Positions 13,455 through 24,715 are shown, counted from the stretch's first letter. The stretch: 64,000 nucleotides of DNA from Flaccisagitta enflata (GCA_965153355.1 OZ231127.1:85746001-85810000); one strand, 5' to 3'. Notes: generated by a model not told the origin, from the letters alone. Numbers and translations: made by a program.

Positions 13455-13682
13455 TGCTCGTGACAATCGCGTTATTAATGGGTCACTCGCTCGCTCGCCA
13501 TGTTCGTTCGCTGGCACCGATTGATTGGCTCACTGTTTTTGCAGAACTACACTTGCTTTGCTCACTTGCTCCATTCACAGGTTTGCTCACTCATTTTGCT
13601 CATTCCCTCGTGGAACGGTTGAAAACGCATTTTGCAGGAACACGTAGAAACACGCCCATTGTTCAAGAGCGTCTCAAGACTT
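13455..13682 (-). repeat. Family 4 dispersed repeat
   Basis: Inverse orientation of the copy at 7718: CACTCGCTCGCTCGCCATGT, TCATTCCCTCGTGGAACGGT, then GAAAACGCATTTTGCAGGAA and AGAAACACGCCC. Confidence 0.6.
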
Positions 13683-13699
13683 AATAGAACATTATCGAT

Positions 13700-14037
13700 T
13701 AGGGGTGGGGGAAATGCACTTTAATCAACAGATCAAGTTGCAGATTTAGGAAATGTCATAATATGATAAGAATAGATAGTATGCCAAGTTTCAGGGCCTT
13801 TGGAACAGTTTCAGCCTAGCCCTCCACCCCCCTGATTTCCCATAGAAAATGTATAGGAATGATTTTGGCCTCAAAAGTTTCCTATCTTTTATAATGGGGC
13901 AGGAGGGGGGTGGAGGGCTAGGCTAAAACTGTTCCTAAGGCCCTGAAACTTGGCATACTATCTATTCTTATCTTATTATGACATTTCCTTCATCTGCAAC
14001 TTGATCTGTTGACTAAAGTGCATTTCCCCCACCCCTA
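13700..14037. mobile_element. hAT-type MITE with 8-bp target duplication
   Basis: A 338-bp element with inverted arms of about 140 bp. It starts TAGGGGTGGGGGAAATGCAC and ends with the inverse. Both sides carry the same 8 bp, TTATCGAT (13692-13699 and 14038-14045). The arms differ at only a few positions over their length. An 8-bp duplication and a TAGNG-like terminus are characteristic of hAT transposons. There is no coding capacity, so it is non-autonomous. High arm identity suggests a fairly recent insertion. Confidence 0.9.
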
Positions 14038-14319
14038 TTATCGATGGTGAAATGGTAAATATCTTAATGTAATCGCATCTCATCAAATTCAAACTAACGA
14101 TGTTTGGAATATAAAACGACTGCGTATTTTCGTCCCTCTGAATTATTCTAAAACAAGAGAAAACGACTTTTTGTCTCGTTCAACTTCTCAAGAAAAAAAG
14201 AAATAAAGAGAGAAAGAAAGATAAAAGAAAAAGAAAATTATGACTTCATTCAGTTTTATGGGATTTTTTTTCTTCTCTCCTTTTAAAGCCTCAAAAAATG
14301 TTTGTTTTCTCAACGACCC

Positions 14320-14545
14320 TTTTTAGTTGCGGACACGCAACTCTATAGGAGGCTTTGTCCGTCCGTCTGTCTGTCGGTCCGTCCGTCGGTCCGTCCGTCC
14401 GGGAACACAAGTCGAAAAGTGCGAAAACGAGTGTTTAAGATGCATTTTGTGTATGAGAGAGAGGGAGTTGGGTTGTGGATGGGGGTTGGATGCCCCTGCC
14501 CACCCGTCCGCAACAATATTGTGACCCCGCGTCACTTGTTTTCTC
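14320..14545. repeat. Family 3 dispersed repeat with GTCC microsatellite
   Basis: CGCAACTCTATAGGAGGCTT, a GTCCGTCTGTCGGTCCGTCC microsatellite, GTTTAAGATGCATTTTGTGT, then GGATGCCCCTGCCCACCCGT and ATTGTGACCCCGCGTCACTT. The second half recurs at 37205-37280 and 38700-38780. Confidence 0.65.
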
Positions 14546-14689
14546 AAAAGAAAAAGAAAAATTGTTGGGGGAAAAGAAAAAGTCACGAGACGATTAGTTT
14601 AAATGGCCGCGCCATACAATGGATATAGCATAAACACAGCAAAATATAAGAGGAAAGGGAAATATGAGAGTTAGGTCTTGAGTGTAGGA

Positions 14690-15065
14690 GTGGGAAATGG
14701 GAGGGGAAGAAGGAGAAGAAGCAGAAAAAGAAAAAGAAAAAAGAAAAAGAAAAAAGAAAAAGAAAAAGAAAAAGAAAAAGAAAAGAAAGAAAAAGAAAAA
14801 GAAAAAGAAGAAGAAAGAAGAAGAAGAAAAAAGAAGAAGAAAAGGATGAAAAAGAAAAAGAAAAGAAAAGGAAAGGAAAAGAAAAGGAAAAGGAAAAGGA
14901 AAAGGAAAAGGAAAGAAAACGGAAAAGGAAAAGGGAAAAGAAAAAGGAAAAAGAATAAGGAGAAGGAGGAGGAGGAGAAGGAGAAGGAGAAGGAGAAGGA
15001 GAAGGAGAAGGAGAAGAAGAAGAGGAAGGAGAAGAAGGAGATGGAGTAGGAGAGGATTAAGGAGG
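14690..15065. repeat. Polypurine tract (GAAAAA, GGAAAA, GGAGAA)
   Basis: About 370 bp made almost only of A and G, grading from AAAGAAAAAG to GGAAAAGGAAAAGG to GGAGAAGGAG. Encoded Lys/Glu or Phe/Ser polymers are artefacts. A partial 60-bp family unit follows at 15073-15125. Confidence 0.95.
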
Positions 15066-15387
15066 TAAGGGGAGTACAGTGGAGCACTAGAGAGTAGAGT
15101 GAACCCGCTTTTAAGGCATGTCCGCCTAGAGCGTGTAAAACTTGCAATCCCATGAAAAGTTTTGTAGTTATTCATACATTGGCAATAAGGCAGCTTCACT
15201 TATACATCCGATGTGTATCCGACCTTGCATCCGGCCTTGCATCTGTCGTCGCTTAAAAAAGAAGTCCAACAAGCATGGTTTGGGACCGAGATGGATAAAT
15301 TGTATTCCAGCAAACATCAGGTCATCGACCTCTGAAGGGCCGCTGCCCAGATAGAGAGGAGAAATGAGCGCGAAAAAGAATGGAAAC

Positions 15388-15476
15388 TGACAAACTCTAG
15401 GGACAGATGAAAAGAACTGACAAACTCTAGGGACAGATGAAAAGAACTGACAAACTCTAGGGACAGATGAAAAGAA
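15388..15476. repeat. Short tandem repeat, 30-bp unit, three copies
   Basis: Three consecutive copies of AACTGACAAACTCTAGGGAC followed by AGATGAAAAG. Confidence 0.9.
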
Positions 15477-15745
15477 CGCGCGCTTTTCCGGGAGGTGAAT
15501 CTAAATTCAAAAGGATCGGCGGCGGCTAGGGGCGGCTAAGGCTAAATTTATGATAATTTCATTAAAACTCGGCATTCTTTTTCTCGCAGCTTCGGCAACA
15601 CCGAGAAAACCCCATGATGCTCTTTTACCAACGCATTTTGCAAAACAAATACTCTTTCTCTTCCTCCGTGTCTCAAGGAATATAACGGGGGTAATTGAAA
15701 AACAAGCCCATTCACGAGGGTCGACTATCGGAAGTACCTCTTGCG

Positions 15746-15993
15746 TTTTTAGTCGCGTGCTGCGCGACTCTATAAGCCACTTTTCGGTCGGTCCATCGGT
15801 CCGTTGGTCGTTCCATCCGTAACAAAGTCGTTTTAAAGGCTTTTTATTGTGTTTTTTATGCTTCTGAATAGCAGAGAAGAAACTGTGAAGAGTATTAAGC
15901 CATTTCATACGTCTTTTTTAAACAAATGTTTGTCTGTCTGTCTGCCTGACTTGAAAGTGCCGACGCACGCGACTTAGGTCTAATGACCTTGTT
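15746..15993 (-). mobile_element. Hairpin-ended repeat, family 1a
   Basis: TTTTTAGTCGCGTGCTGCGC, CTATAAGCCACTTTTCGGTC, a GGTCC/GTTGG microsatellite, TTGTCTGTCTGTCTGCCTGA and the end ACGCGACTTAGGTCTAATGA followed by CCTTGTT. Inverse of the copy at 8015. Confidence 0.8.
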
Positions 15994-16039
15994 ATAATCG
16001 TGTGCGACGAGACTCCTTTTAAGTTGCGATGTCTCGGTT

Positions 16040-16372
16040 GACCAACTGTGCTCCTGTACCCGGCATTGCATCCGGCTTTGCATTTGGTGTGTATCCAGCC
16101 TTGCATCCAGTGTGTATCCGGCCTTATATCAGGCTTGTATCCAGCCTTGCATCGGGTGTGTATCCAGCCTTGCATCCAGTGTGTATCCAGCCTTGCATCC
16201 AGTGTGTATCCAGCCTTGTATCCGGTGTCTATCCGGCCTTACATCAGGCTTGTATCCAGCCTTGCCTCGGGTGTGTATCTTGCCTTGCATCCAGTCTTGC
16301 ATCCGGTTTGTATTCGGCTTTGCATCCAGCTTTGTATCCAGCCTCGCTTACGGTGTGTATCCAGCCAGTATC
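16040..16372. repeat. 24-bp-type tandem array
   Basis: Variants of TGTATCCAGCCTTGCATCCA and TGTATCCGGCCTTATATCAG repeat across about 330 bp. All three plus-strand frames stay open, as expected for an unselected repeat. One related patch lies at 15205-15245. Confidence 0.85.
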
Positions 16373-16787
16373 AGTGTCGTGGGATCGTTAAGGGACTAAA
16401 ATATAATTGGGTAGGAGTCAAGGAGCCGTGAATTGCACAAAAGTCAACGGAATCGCCAGCATGGTCTTGGACTACGTAACTGACCGACGGACCGACGGAC
16501 CGACCGACGACGAATCGATGGACAAACAAACGCAGCATTTGTCGATGGTGGCGCCGCGGACCTGTTTCAAGTTACACCGCCAAAAACACATTACTAGAAG
16601 TCGATAACTTTACAAATTGAAATTGAAAGGCAAAACAGGAAAAAAGAAACAAGATCCTCGCGCGCGTGAAATGAAAACATGGATAATGTAAATGTGTCAA
16701 GAGGTTATTTTCAAGCAGACAAGTAATGAATTAAAGTATCAACTGTGACCGCAAAACTGTTGTGACGGCACATAACAAATGTCAAAT

Positions 16788-17502
16788 AAACAAGGCCGGA
16801 TACACGGTTACCCAAGTCGCGTGCGGGTGGGCAGGGGCAGTGATGAAATTGACCAACCAAGCAGTTGGGCAGTAGCAGTAACCCCAAAACCCCCGTAAAC
16901 GCCAAACAGGTCGCCCAAGGGCAATATATGGTCAGCGATACCCGTTGCCCTGCTTTGCATGATTGTGAATTGGAGTGAGGGGAAGCAGGGCAGCGGCCCC
17001 GAAGGGGACGAAGTCCTGTAGAACACAGTGGGACTTTCGTTCGTCCGTCCATCCATTCGTCTGTCTGTCCATCCCCCCCAGGCCCTCTCAGGCCTGAAAT
17101 CTACCCTCTCAGGGCTGAAATCTATCCTCTCAGGCCTGAAATCTGCCCTCTCAGGCCTTGAATCAGTTCAGGCCTGAGAGGCCTGAAGGCAAGATTTCAG
17201 GCAGAAGGCAGATTTCAGGCCTGAGAGGGCAGATTCAAGGCCTGAGGCAGATTTCAGGCCTGAAGGGCAGATTTCAGGCCTGAGAGGACAGATTCAAGGC
17301 CAGAGAAGGCAGATTCAAGGCCTGAGAGGGCAGATTTCAGGCCTGAGAGGATAGATTTCAGCCCTGAGAGGGCAGATTTCAGGCCTGAGGGGACCTGGGG
17401 AAACGCACAAACGAATGAATAAACGGACGAACGGGCAAACAGACAAACGAAAGTCCCCCTGTGTTCTACAGGACTTCATTCCCTTCGGGGCCGCTGCCCA
17501 CA
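16788..17502. mobile_element. Family 1b fragment joined to family 2 modular element
   Basis: 16788-16860 is a family 1b left end (AAACAAGGCCGGATACACGG, GTCGCGTGCGGGTGGGCAGG). From about 16905 it turns into the family 2 outer sequence (GGTCAGCGATACCCGTTGCC), then AGCGGCCCCGAAGGGGACGA, CCTGTAGAACACAGTGGGAC, an array of 21-bp AGGCCTGAAATCTGCCCTCT units in both orientations, and the inverse end CCCTTCGGGGCCGCTGCCCA near 17484-17503. The array inverts near 17160, so the element is roughly palindromic. Confidence 0.8.
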
Positions 17503-17507
17503 ACTGC

Positions 17508-17620
17508 GTGCCGGACTGACCGACGGACCGACTGACGGACCGACTGACGGACCGACTGACGGACCGACCGACGGACCGACGTACATAGCGGGTTGTAGAG
17601 TCGCGTGCACGCGACTAGAA
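17508..17620 (+). mobile_element. Family 1b right-end fragment
   Basis: A GACCGACTGACG microsatellite, then GCGGGTTGTAGAGTCGCGTG and the perfect palindrome AGTCGCGTGCACGCGACT. The left half of the element is replaced by the family 2 element. Confidence 0.75.
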
Positions 17621-17743
17621 ATAACAAAACAAATTCTAAATGATAAGTAGAGATATATTTTTGGAGGACAGGTCGCCGTTATCAGTATCAATCAACATAT
17701 ATGAGAAAGTCAGGTTATGAAGAAATCACCAGAATTTGGATGC

Positions 17744-17987
<244 letters not shown>

Positions 17988-18119
17988 CATGGGGAGAGAC
18001 GGTGTTACACCGAGACAGAGATCTAGAAAGAGAGCCGGAAGAGTGAGAGTAAAAAAAGCTGATGGGGTCTCTTTGCCTTTATCTTCTTCTTGATGACAGC
18101 CAACGTTATGACTCGCAAA

Positions 18120-20840
18120 ACAGACGAGACAAATTTGTGGGCGGGAAATGAATTGGAGGAGGTGGGAACTAGGAGGAGGAAGCTGGAGGAGGTGGGAACT
18201 GGGAAGGGGGAGTTGAAGGAAGTGGGAATTGGGAAGGGGAGTTGGAGGAGGGGAACTGGGAAGAGGGAGTTGGAGGAGGTGGGAACTGGTAAGGGGAGTT
18301 GGAGGAGGTGGGAACTGAGAAGGGGAAGTTGGAGGAGGGGAACTAGAAAGAGGGAGTTGGAGGAGGTGGGAACTGGGAAGGGGGAGTTGGAGGAGGGGAA
18401 CAAGGAAGAGGAAGTTGGAGGAGGTGGGAACTGGGAAGGGGAAGTTGGAGGATGGGAACTGGGAAGAGGGAGTTGGAGGAGTGGGAACTGGGAAGGGGAA
18501 GTTGGAGGAGGGGAAACTGAGAAGGGGAAGTTGGAGGAGGGGAACTGGGATAAGGGAGTTGGAGGAGTGGGAACTGGGAAGGGAAGTTGGAGGAGGGAAC
18601 TGGGATAGGGGATTGGAGGAGGTGGGAACTAGGAAGGAGGAGTTGGAGAAAGGTGGGGACTGGGAAAGGGGAGTTAGAGGGAGGTGGAAACTGGTAAGGA
18701 GTTGGAGAGGTAGAACTGGGAAGAGGGAGTTAAGGTGGTAGAGGTGGGAGAGTTGGAGGAGGTGGGAACTGGGAAGGGGAAGTTGGAGGAGGTGGGAATT
18801 GGGAAGGGGGAGTTGGAGAAGGTGGGAACTGGTAAGGGGAGTTGGAGGAGGTGGGAACTGAGAAGGGGAAGTTGGAGGAGGGGAACTAGAAAGAGGGAGT
18901 TGGAGGAGGTGGGAACTGGGAAGGGGGAGTTGGAGGAGGGGAACAAGGAAGAGGAAGTTGGAGGAGGTGGGAACTGGGAAGGGGAAGTTGGAGGATGGGA
19001 ACTGGGAAGAGGGAGTTGGAGGAGTGGGAACTGGGAAGGGGAAGTTGGAGGAGGGGAACTGGGATAGGGAGTTGGAGGAGGTGGGAACTGGGAAGGGGGA
19101 GTTGGAGGAGGTGGGGACTGGGAAGAGGGAGTTAAAGGAGGTGGGAATTGGAAAGGAGAGTTGTAGGTGGGAACTGGGAAGGGGGAGTTTAAAGAAGGAG
19201 ATGGGAAAGGGGAATTGGGGGAGGTGGGAATGGGGGAGGGGGAATTGGAGCAGGAAGGAAATGGGAAAGGGGGGAATTGGAGGAGGTGGGAATTGAGAAG
19301 GGGGAGTTGGAGGAGAGGTGGAAAAGGAGTTGTAAGTGGGAACTGGGAAGAGAGGGAGTTGGAGGAGGTGGGAACTGGGAAGGGGGAGTTGGAGGAGGTG
19401 GGAACTGGTAAGGGGAGTTGGAGTGGGAACTGGGAAGGGGGAGTTTAAAGAAGGAGATGGGAAGGGGGATTGGGGGAGGTGGGAATGGGGAAGGGGGAAT
19501 TAGAGCAAGAAGGAAATGGGAAAGGGGAATTGGAGGAGGTGGGAACCAAGAAGGGGGAGTTGGAGGAGGTGGGAATTGGAAAGGGGAGTTAGAGGAGGTG
19601 GGAACTGGGAAGGGGGAGTTGGAGGAGGTGGGAACTGGGAAGGGGGAGTTGGAGGAGGTGGGGATTGGAAAGGGGAGTTGTAGGTGGGAACTGGGAAGGG
19701 GGAGTTTAAAGAAGGAGATGGGGAAGGGGAATTGGGGGAGGTGGGAATGGGGAAGGGGGAATTGGAGCAAGAAGGAAATGGGAAAGGGGAATTGGAGGAG
19801 GTGGGAATTGAGAAGGGGGAGTTGGAGGAGGTGGGAATTGGAAAGGGGAGTTGTAGGTGGGAACTGGGAAGGGGGAGTTGGAGGAGGTGGGAACTGGGAA
19901 GGGGGAGTTGGAGGAGGTGGGAATTGGAAAGAGGAGTTGAAGTGGGAACTGGGAAGGGGGAGTTAAAGAAGGAGATGGGAAAGGGGAATTGGGGGAGGTG
20001 GGAATGGGGAAGGGGGAATTAGAGCAAGAAGGAAATGGGAAAGGGGAATTGGAGGAGGTGGGAACCAAGAAGGGGGAGTTGGAGGAGGTGGGAATTGGAA
20101 AGGGGAGTTAGAGGAGGTGGGAACTGGGAAGGGGGAGTTGGAGGAGGTGGGAACTGGGAAGGGGGAGTTGGAGGAGGTGGGGATTGGAAAGGGGAGTTGT
20201 AGGTGGGAACTGGGAAGGGGGAGTTTAAAGAAGGAGATGGGAAAGGGGAATTGGGGAAGGTGGGAATGGGGAAGGGGAAATAGAGCAAGAAGGAAATGGG
20301 AAAGGGGAATTGGAGGAGGTGAGAATTGAGAAGGGGGAGTTGGAGGAGGTGGGAATTGGAAAGGGGAGTTGGAGGAGGTGGGAACTGGGAAGGGGGAGTT
20401 GGAGGAGGTGGGAACTGGGAAGGGGGAGTTGGAGGAGGTGGGAATTGGAAAGAGGAGTTGAAGGTGGGAACTGGGAAGGGGGAGTTTAAAGAAGGAGATG
20501 GGAAAGGGGAATTGGGGGAGTTGGGAATGGGGAAGGGGGAATTAGAGCAAGAAGGAAATGGGAAAGGGGAATTGGAGAAGGTGGGAATTGAGACAGAGGA
20601 GCGGGAGGGAGGAAATGAGAAAGAAGAATTGGAGGAGGTGGGAACTGGGAAGGGAGAATTGGAGGAGATGGGAACTTGGAATGGGAATGGGAGGAGGTGG
20701 GAACTGGGAAGGGAGAGTTGGAGGAGGAGGGAATTGGCAAAGGGGAATTGGAGGAGGCGGGAACTGAGAAGAGGGAATTGAAGGACGTGGGAACAGGGGG
20801 AAAAAAATAGAAAGAGATGGGAATTGGGAAGAGTCGGGGA
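18120..20840. repeat. G-rich 30-bp minisatellite, about 2.7 kb
   Basis: The basic 30-bp unit combines GTTGGAGGAGGTGGGAACTG and GGAAGGGGGA. Blocks repeat as higher-order units: the stretch at about 18230-18510 recurs at about 18780-19060, and the sequence around AAGAAGGAGATGGGAAAGGG recurs about every 250-300 bp from 19190 to 20520. The plus strand is overwhelmingly purine with many G-runs, compatible with G-quadruplex or triplex structure. Long open frames on both strands follow from the multiple-of-three unit. Confidence 0.97.
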
Positions 20841-21140
20841 AGAGGACAGAAGGACTGAATGAGGAGACAGCGGCAAAGAGGAGAACACTTGGAGGAGGAA
20901 ACCAAAAAGTAAGATGTGGATTGGCAAACCAGACGCAGAGGGATACGAGTAATGGGAGAAGAATCGAAAAAAAAAGAATGTGTAGAGGATGAAGAACAAT
21001 GCAGTAGAGTAAAACGGCAGCTTTAGTCGAGAGTTGCCAGGTGGCCACGGGCGGTGAGGCACAAAAACCACTCACAAATACTGACAAGGCATTGGAGTGT
21101 GATCCTCCAAAGTCCACAGAGACACAGAGGCAAAGTTAGT

Positions 21141-21200
21141 GAACAAGGTCATTAAACCAATATCGCGTTTGTCGGCACTTTCAAAACAAGTCGAACAGAC

Positions 21201-21293
<93 letters not shown>

Positions 21294-21558
21294 TATATAT
21301 TCAAAATGGTCTTTTGATAAGCTCTCTACTCCACATTTCTTCCCCAATTTTCAATAGTATAAAAGAACAGGAAAAAAACCTTTGAAACGACTTTGTGACA
21401 GATGGACAGACTTGGGATTGACCAACAGACGGACTGACCAACACAACAACGGACTGACTGGATGACCAACAAGTGCTTATAGATGGATACCTTGACAACT
21501 ATCGAATTGTCGACGGACCGACTAAAACTTGTCTGAAAGTGTCGCATAGCACGCGACT
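21141..21558 (+). mobile_element. Family 1a repeat with long GACA array
   Basis: AACAAGGTCATTAAACCAAT, TTTGTCGGCACTTTCAAAAC, about 95 bp of (GACA)n at 21197-21290, then GACTGACCAACAC-type repeats and the end AAAGTGTCGCATAGCACGCG. The GACA array is much longer than in sister copies, which shows microsatellite growth inside the element. Confidence 0.75.
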
Positions 21559-21559
21559 A

Positions 21560-21795
21560 CCATCTTGCTATTAAATATATCACCATCTCAAAAGAAGCAT
21601 CAACTTTAGAAGAGTGTTGCTCATAAACAATTAAAGCTATAACGGATAATTACCAGATTGGTCTCATTTTGAATATTTGTTTTTACTCGTTAAATTGCAA
21701 CTAATCTGGTAATTGTAACTTTAATTGTTTAGGAGCACGACTCTTCCATAGTTAAGGCTTCTTTTCAGATGTTGATATACTTATTAGCAAGATAG
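21560..21795. mobile_element. TA-flanked palindromic MITE (Tc1/mariner-like)
   Basis: A 236-bp foldback between TA dinucleotides (21558-21559 and 21796-21797). Termini are CCATCTTGCTA / TAGCAAGATAG, and the arms match over most of their length, including GAGCACGACTCTTCC against its inverse. It sits directly against the end of the family 1a copy. The terminal C(C/T)ATCTTG resembles the end of the transposase-bearing element at 23757. Confidence 0.8.
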
Positions 21796-21869
21796 TAAAG
21801 GATGGAGGACTGAGGAAAATGATTACGAGATAATGGAGAGGAAAGGGAAATGGGAGCCCAAAGAGTCAA

Positions 21870-22060
21870 AGGAAACAAGGCCAGATACACGGTAAGCTAA
21901 GTCGCGTGCGGGTGGGCAGGGGCAGTCGTGATACAATTTGACCCCGTACTTGATAAGGGGCTGTACCGCAGGAACTGCCTGTAAATGGCAAGACAAAAAG
22001 ACTGAGGCACCGACCGACAGACAAAGCGGGTTTTAAAAGTCGCGTGAACGCAACTAGAAA
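21870..22060 (+). mobile_element. Hairpin-ended repeat, family 1b
   Basis: AACAAGGCCAGATACACGGT, AAGTCGCGTGCGGGTGGGCA, ACCGACCGACAGACAAAGCG and the end AAAAGTCGCGTGAACGCAAC. Confidence 0.75.
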
Positions 22061-22062
22061 AA

Positions 22063-22238
22063 GAGGGCGTTTCTAGTCAAAGACGATCGCGTTTTGAAAG
22101 GGCCACTCGGTCGCTCGCTACATTCGTTCGCTCACTCCCTCGTGGGACAGTTGAAATTCTTGAATATGTGTTCATACTGTTATTGCGTTTCACAGGATCA
22201 AACGCGTTTTTGGCGCTCACTAGAAACACGCCCAAAGA
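22063..22238 (-). repeat. Family 4 dispersed repeat
   Basis: GGGCGTTTCTAGTCAAAGAC, CACTCGGTCGCTCGCTACAT, CACTCCCTCGTGGGACAGTT, then GCGTTTTTGGCGCTCACTAG. A poly-A run follows at 22246-22261. Confidence 0.65.
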
Positions 22239-22397
22239 AAGAATTAAAAAAAAAAAAAAAAGAGATGATGAAAGTTGAGTCTGGCGGAATGAGAGATAAA
22301 AACTGACAAAGGCGACTGTGGGCTTGCGGCGGAAGTGTCATAATTACAACTAGAGTTAGGTGGGTGGGAAAGTTGAAATGCTCGAGAACAAGACCGA

Positions 22398-23120
22398 GGA
22401 TACACAGCTCAGCTTCCCAAGTTGCGTGCAGGTGGGCAGGGGCCATATTTGAGGTCACTTGACCATTCGGAAAGGGGCAGTGAGATAAAAAAATAAAAAT
22501 CATTACAAAAGTAAAATGTGGCTGACCGACACACAGATAAGGTTGGGGGATCGGTGATTCACCGCCGAAAAAACGGTGGAGTGATTGCCAATTTTCACTG
22601 ATTCAGTGATTTGGATTTTCGGTTTTTCACCGTTTTTCCCATCCATCCCCAAGCTGCTCTATTCATCGCTCTATTTCGCCGTCATGCAGAGGGAAATGCG
22701 CATAGGCTGGGACAATATTTCCGAAATTCAAAAAAAAAAAAAAAAAAAAAAAAACAAAAACAAAAAAAAAAAAAAACAACACATAAATCCCTGATTCAGT
22801 GGTTACTATAGTAACATGAAACAGTACCTCATCCCAGTTTCACTCAGCGCGTCTTTTTTGTTGCCTGTCTGGAACACTAAAATCTAGGTGATGCAAAATT
22901 GAGCAGAAAAGCGATTTTCAGCATTACTGCCCCTGCCATGCCACAATACAGCCCCTGTCCACTCCTGCCCATCTACTTTCCTGCCCTTCTACATTACTGC
23001 CCCTGCCCACCTGCAAGCAACTACAGAAGGAACCATTTTGAGAGTTGTGGAGAGACCAAATGTTTTAGCACCCCCCCTCAAAGAATTTTCATAATTGACC
23101 TTTTTACACTAAAATTCAGG
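22398..23120. other. Repeat fragments and unique sequence, no gene seen
   Basis: 22398-22470 is a decayed family 1b left end (GTTGCGTGCAGGTGGGCAGG). 22555-22640 has sequence related by inversion to 25085-25190 (CACCGCCGAAAAAACGG). 22730-22785 is poly-A. 22915-23015 is pyrimidine-rich with repeated CTGCCC. Confidence 0.45.
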
Positions 23121-23351
23121 GTTTTTAGTCGCGTGCTACGCGACTTTATAAACCACTTTTTGGTTGGTCGGTCCGTCAGTTAGTCGGTTTGTCCGTCCGT
23201 CACAAAACTGTTTTAAAGGCGTTATAAAGCATTTTTTATGAGTAAAGAACCATGTCAGATGGTTTCTTAAAGAAAAAAAAAATTGTCTGTCTGTCCGCCT
23301 ACCTTTTTTTTAAAGTGCCAACGCACGCGACTTAGGTCTAATGACCTTGTG
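23121..23351 (-). mobile_element. Hairpin-ended repeat, family 1a
   Basis: TTTTTAGTCGCGTGCTACGC, CTTTATAAACCACTTTTTGG, GGTCGGTCCGTCAGTTAGTC, and the end CGCGACTTAGGTCTAATGAC followed by CTTGT. Confidence 0.8.
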
Positions 23352-23756
23352 TTTTACATTAGAGATCTCAAATGATCATTTCCAAGATCATCAAAAATCT
23401 GACAATAACAATGCATGGACGAAATGATACTGGCTCACCTAATTAAAATGCATAATCCAATTTGGTTTATTCTGGTAGGCAGACGTATTTGGAGTTAGCA
23501 CAAACACAAAAATAGAACATTCAATATTCAGCTTTTTGTAAAATCAAATTCTTAAATTTCTATTCCCGATGAGAAAAATTTTTGATTCAGTTCAGTAACA
23601 GCTTGTTGAAAAGATGGAATCTTATTTGGAATAAAAGCTCTAGAAATAGGGAAAATTAAAAATTTGGAAAGGTTTTTTGTGGAATTTCAAAAATCACCTT
23701 GGTGAAAGAATTTGTATTCATTTAAGGTATAAACCACTACCCAAAATAAAGGAATA

Positions 23757-24363
23757 CTATCTTGGAAATAAATATACGGACAGTTGATAAAAAAATTCAT
23801 TTATTGACTAGAAAAGTACATGAACATGTTGAAAAACGCCTAATACTTTGTATGTCCGCCTTGGGCATCGCCCACTGCTTGCATTCGGCGTGGCATTGAA
23901 TCGTAGAGTGACGCAAAGTAATCTGGACTGATCTTCTCCCAAACCTTTAGCGCAATTCTTTTCAGCCCTTCTTTTGAAGTTGCCCGTATGTCCGATTACG
24001 CGTAAACTGAGGCCTTCACCCCTTAAAGCGATAATTGCCCCTTTGGTATCAAGGGAAATGCGTTTTTCCAGAGGCATTGTAAAAAAAAACCAAAGTAAAA
24101 AAGAAAAACCCCGGAGGCAACGAGCCAAGATGGCGCCGAGGGGTATGATGAAAATTATCCTCAATTTTTTTCCAAATTCGAAAAGCAAACGTTTTACTCT
24201 TTCGGCTCTCATTTCTAAACGAATAAAGATACAGCATTGGGCTTGGTCTAGATCGCTAGATCTTTCGAAGACGCGCATTTCTAAAAAAAAACGAATGTTC
24301 TACAACAAAAATTAAGCGCGCTATGACTGTAAACAGCTGTCCGTATATTTATTTCTAAGATAG
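23757..24363 (-). mobile_element. Tc1/mariner element with internally deleted transposase
   Basis: A 607-bp element between TA dinucleotides (23755-23756, 24364-24365). The inverted termini match at all but one position over 27 bp, starting CTATCTTGGAAATAAATATA. It contains the start and the end of a minus-strand Tc1-type transposase but not the middle. The noncoding part at 24080-24340 acts as a 5' leader. It cannot encode an active enzyme, but the termini are well preserved. Confidence 0.88.
23840..24077 (-). pseudogene. Tc1/mariner transposase remnant
   Basis: The ATG at 24075-24077 opens a stretch beginning MPLEKRISLDTKGAIIALRG, the helix-turn-helix start typical of Tc1 transposases. After about 30 codons the frame changes. 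The last 40 or so codons, in another frame, give the family C-terminus (KVWEKISPDYFASLYDSMPR and a GGHTKY-stop ending at 23840). The catalytic DDE/D domain is missing, and the junction lies near 23980-24000. Intact Tc1 transposases are about 340 residues, so roughly 270 are gone. Confidence 0.85.
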
Positions 24364-24589
24364 TATAAGCAGTACTGTGAACTGTAAGGGGGGTGCTTCA
24401 ATTTTAGTCCCACCACACCTCTTGTGATGGTTCCTTCTGTACTTATAGGCCATGTATCTGGAATAATGCCAACACTGTTCAAAGTTTTTGATGCATGCAT
24501 AGTTCTTATTCAATTTTATCATTTCTACTGTTTCTATTTGTCGTACACTTCCATTCTATCAATTCCGTTATCTTCGATGGAAAAAAAAA

Positions 24590-24715
24590 GAAGGTAACAG
24601 ATTGAAGACTGAAGAGGAGAAAGAAAAAGAAAAGAATAAAGAAGAAAACAAAGAAGAAAGAAAGAGGGGGGGGGAAGGTGGAGAGGGAGAGAGAGCGAGA
24701 GAGAGAGAGGCAGTC
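24590..24715. repeat. Purine-rich low complexity
   Basis: GAAGAAAGA, GGGGGGG and GAGA runs of about 120 bp. The rest of 24366-25195 holds no recognised gene. 25085-25190 is related by inversion to 22555-22640. Confidence 0.7.

Noticed and set aside
18090-21071. Numerous 100- to 350-codon frames over the G-rich array
   Set aside because: Produced by the 30-bp unit on both strands; no start context, splice sites or non-repeat domain.
23808-24278. Single 156-codon protein on the minus strand
   Set aside because: It runs through the transposase deletion junction out of the family frame and upstream into the noncoding leader, so it is not the ancestral product.
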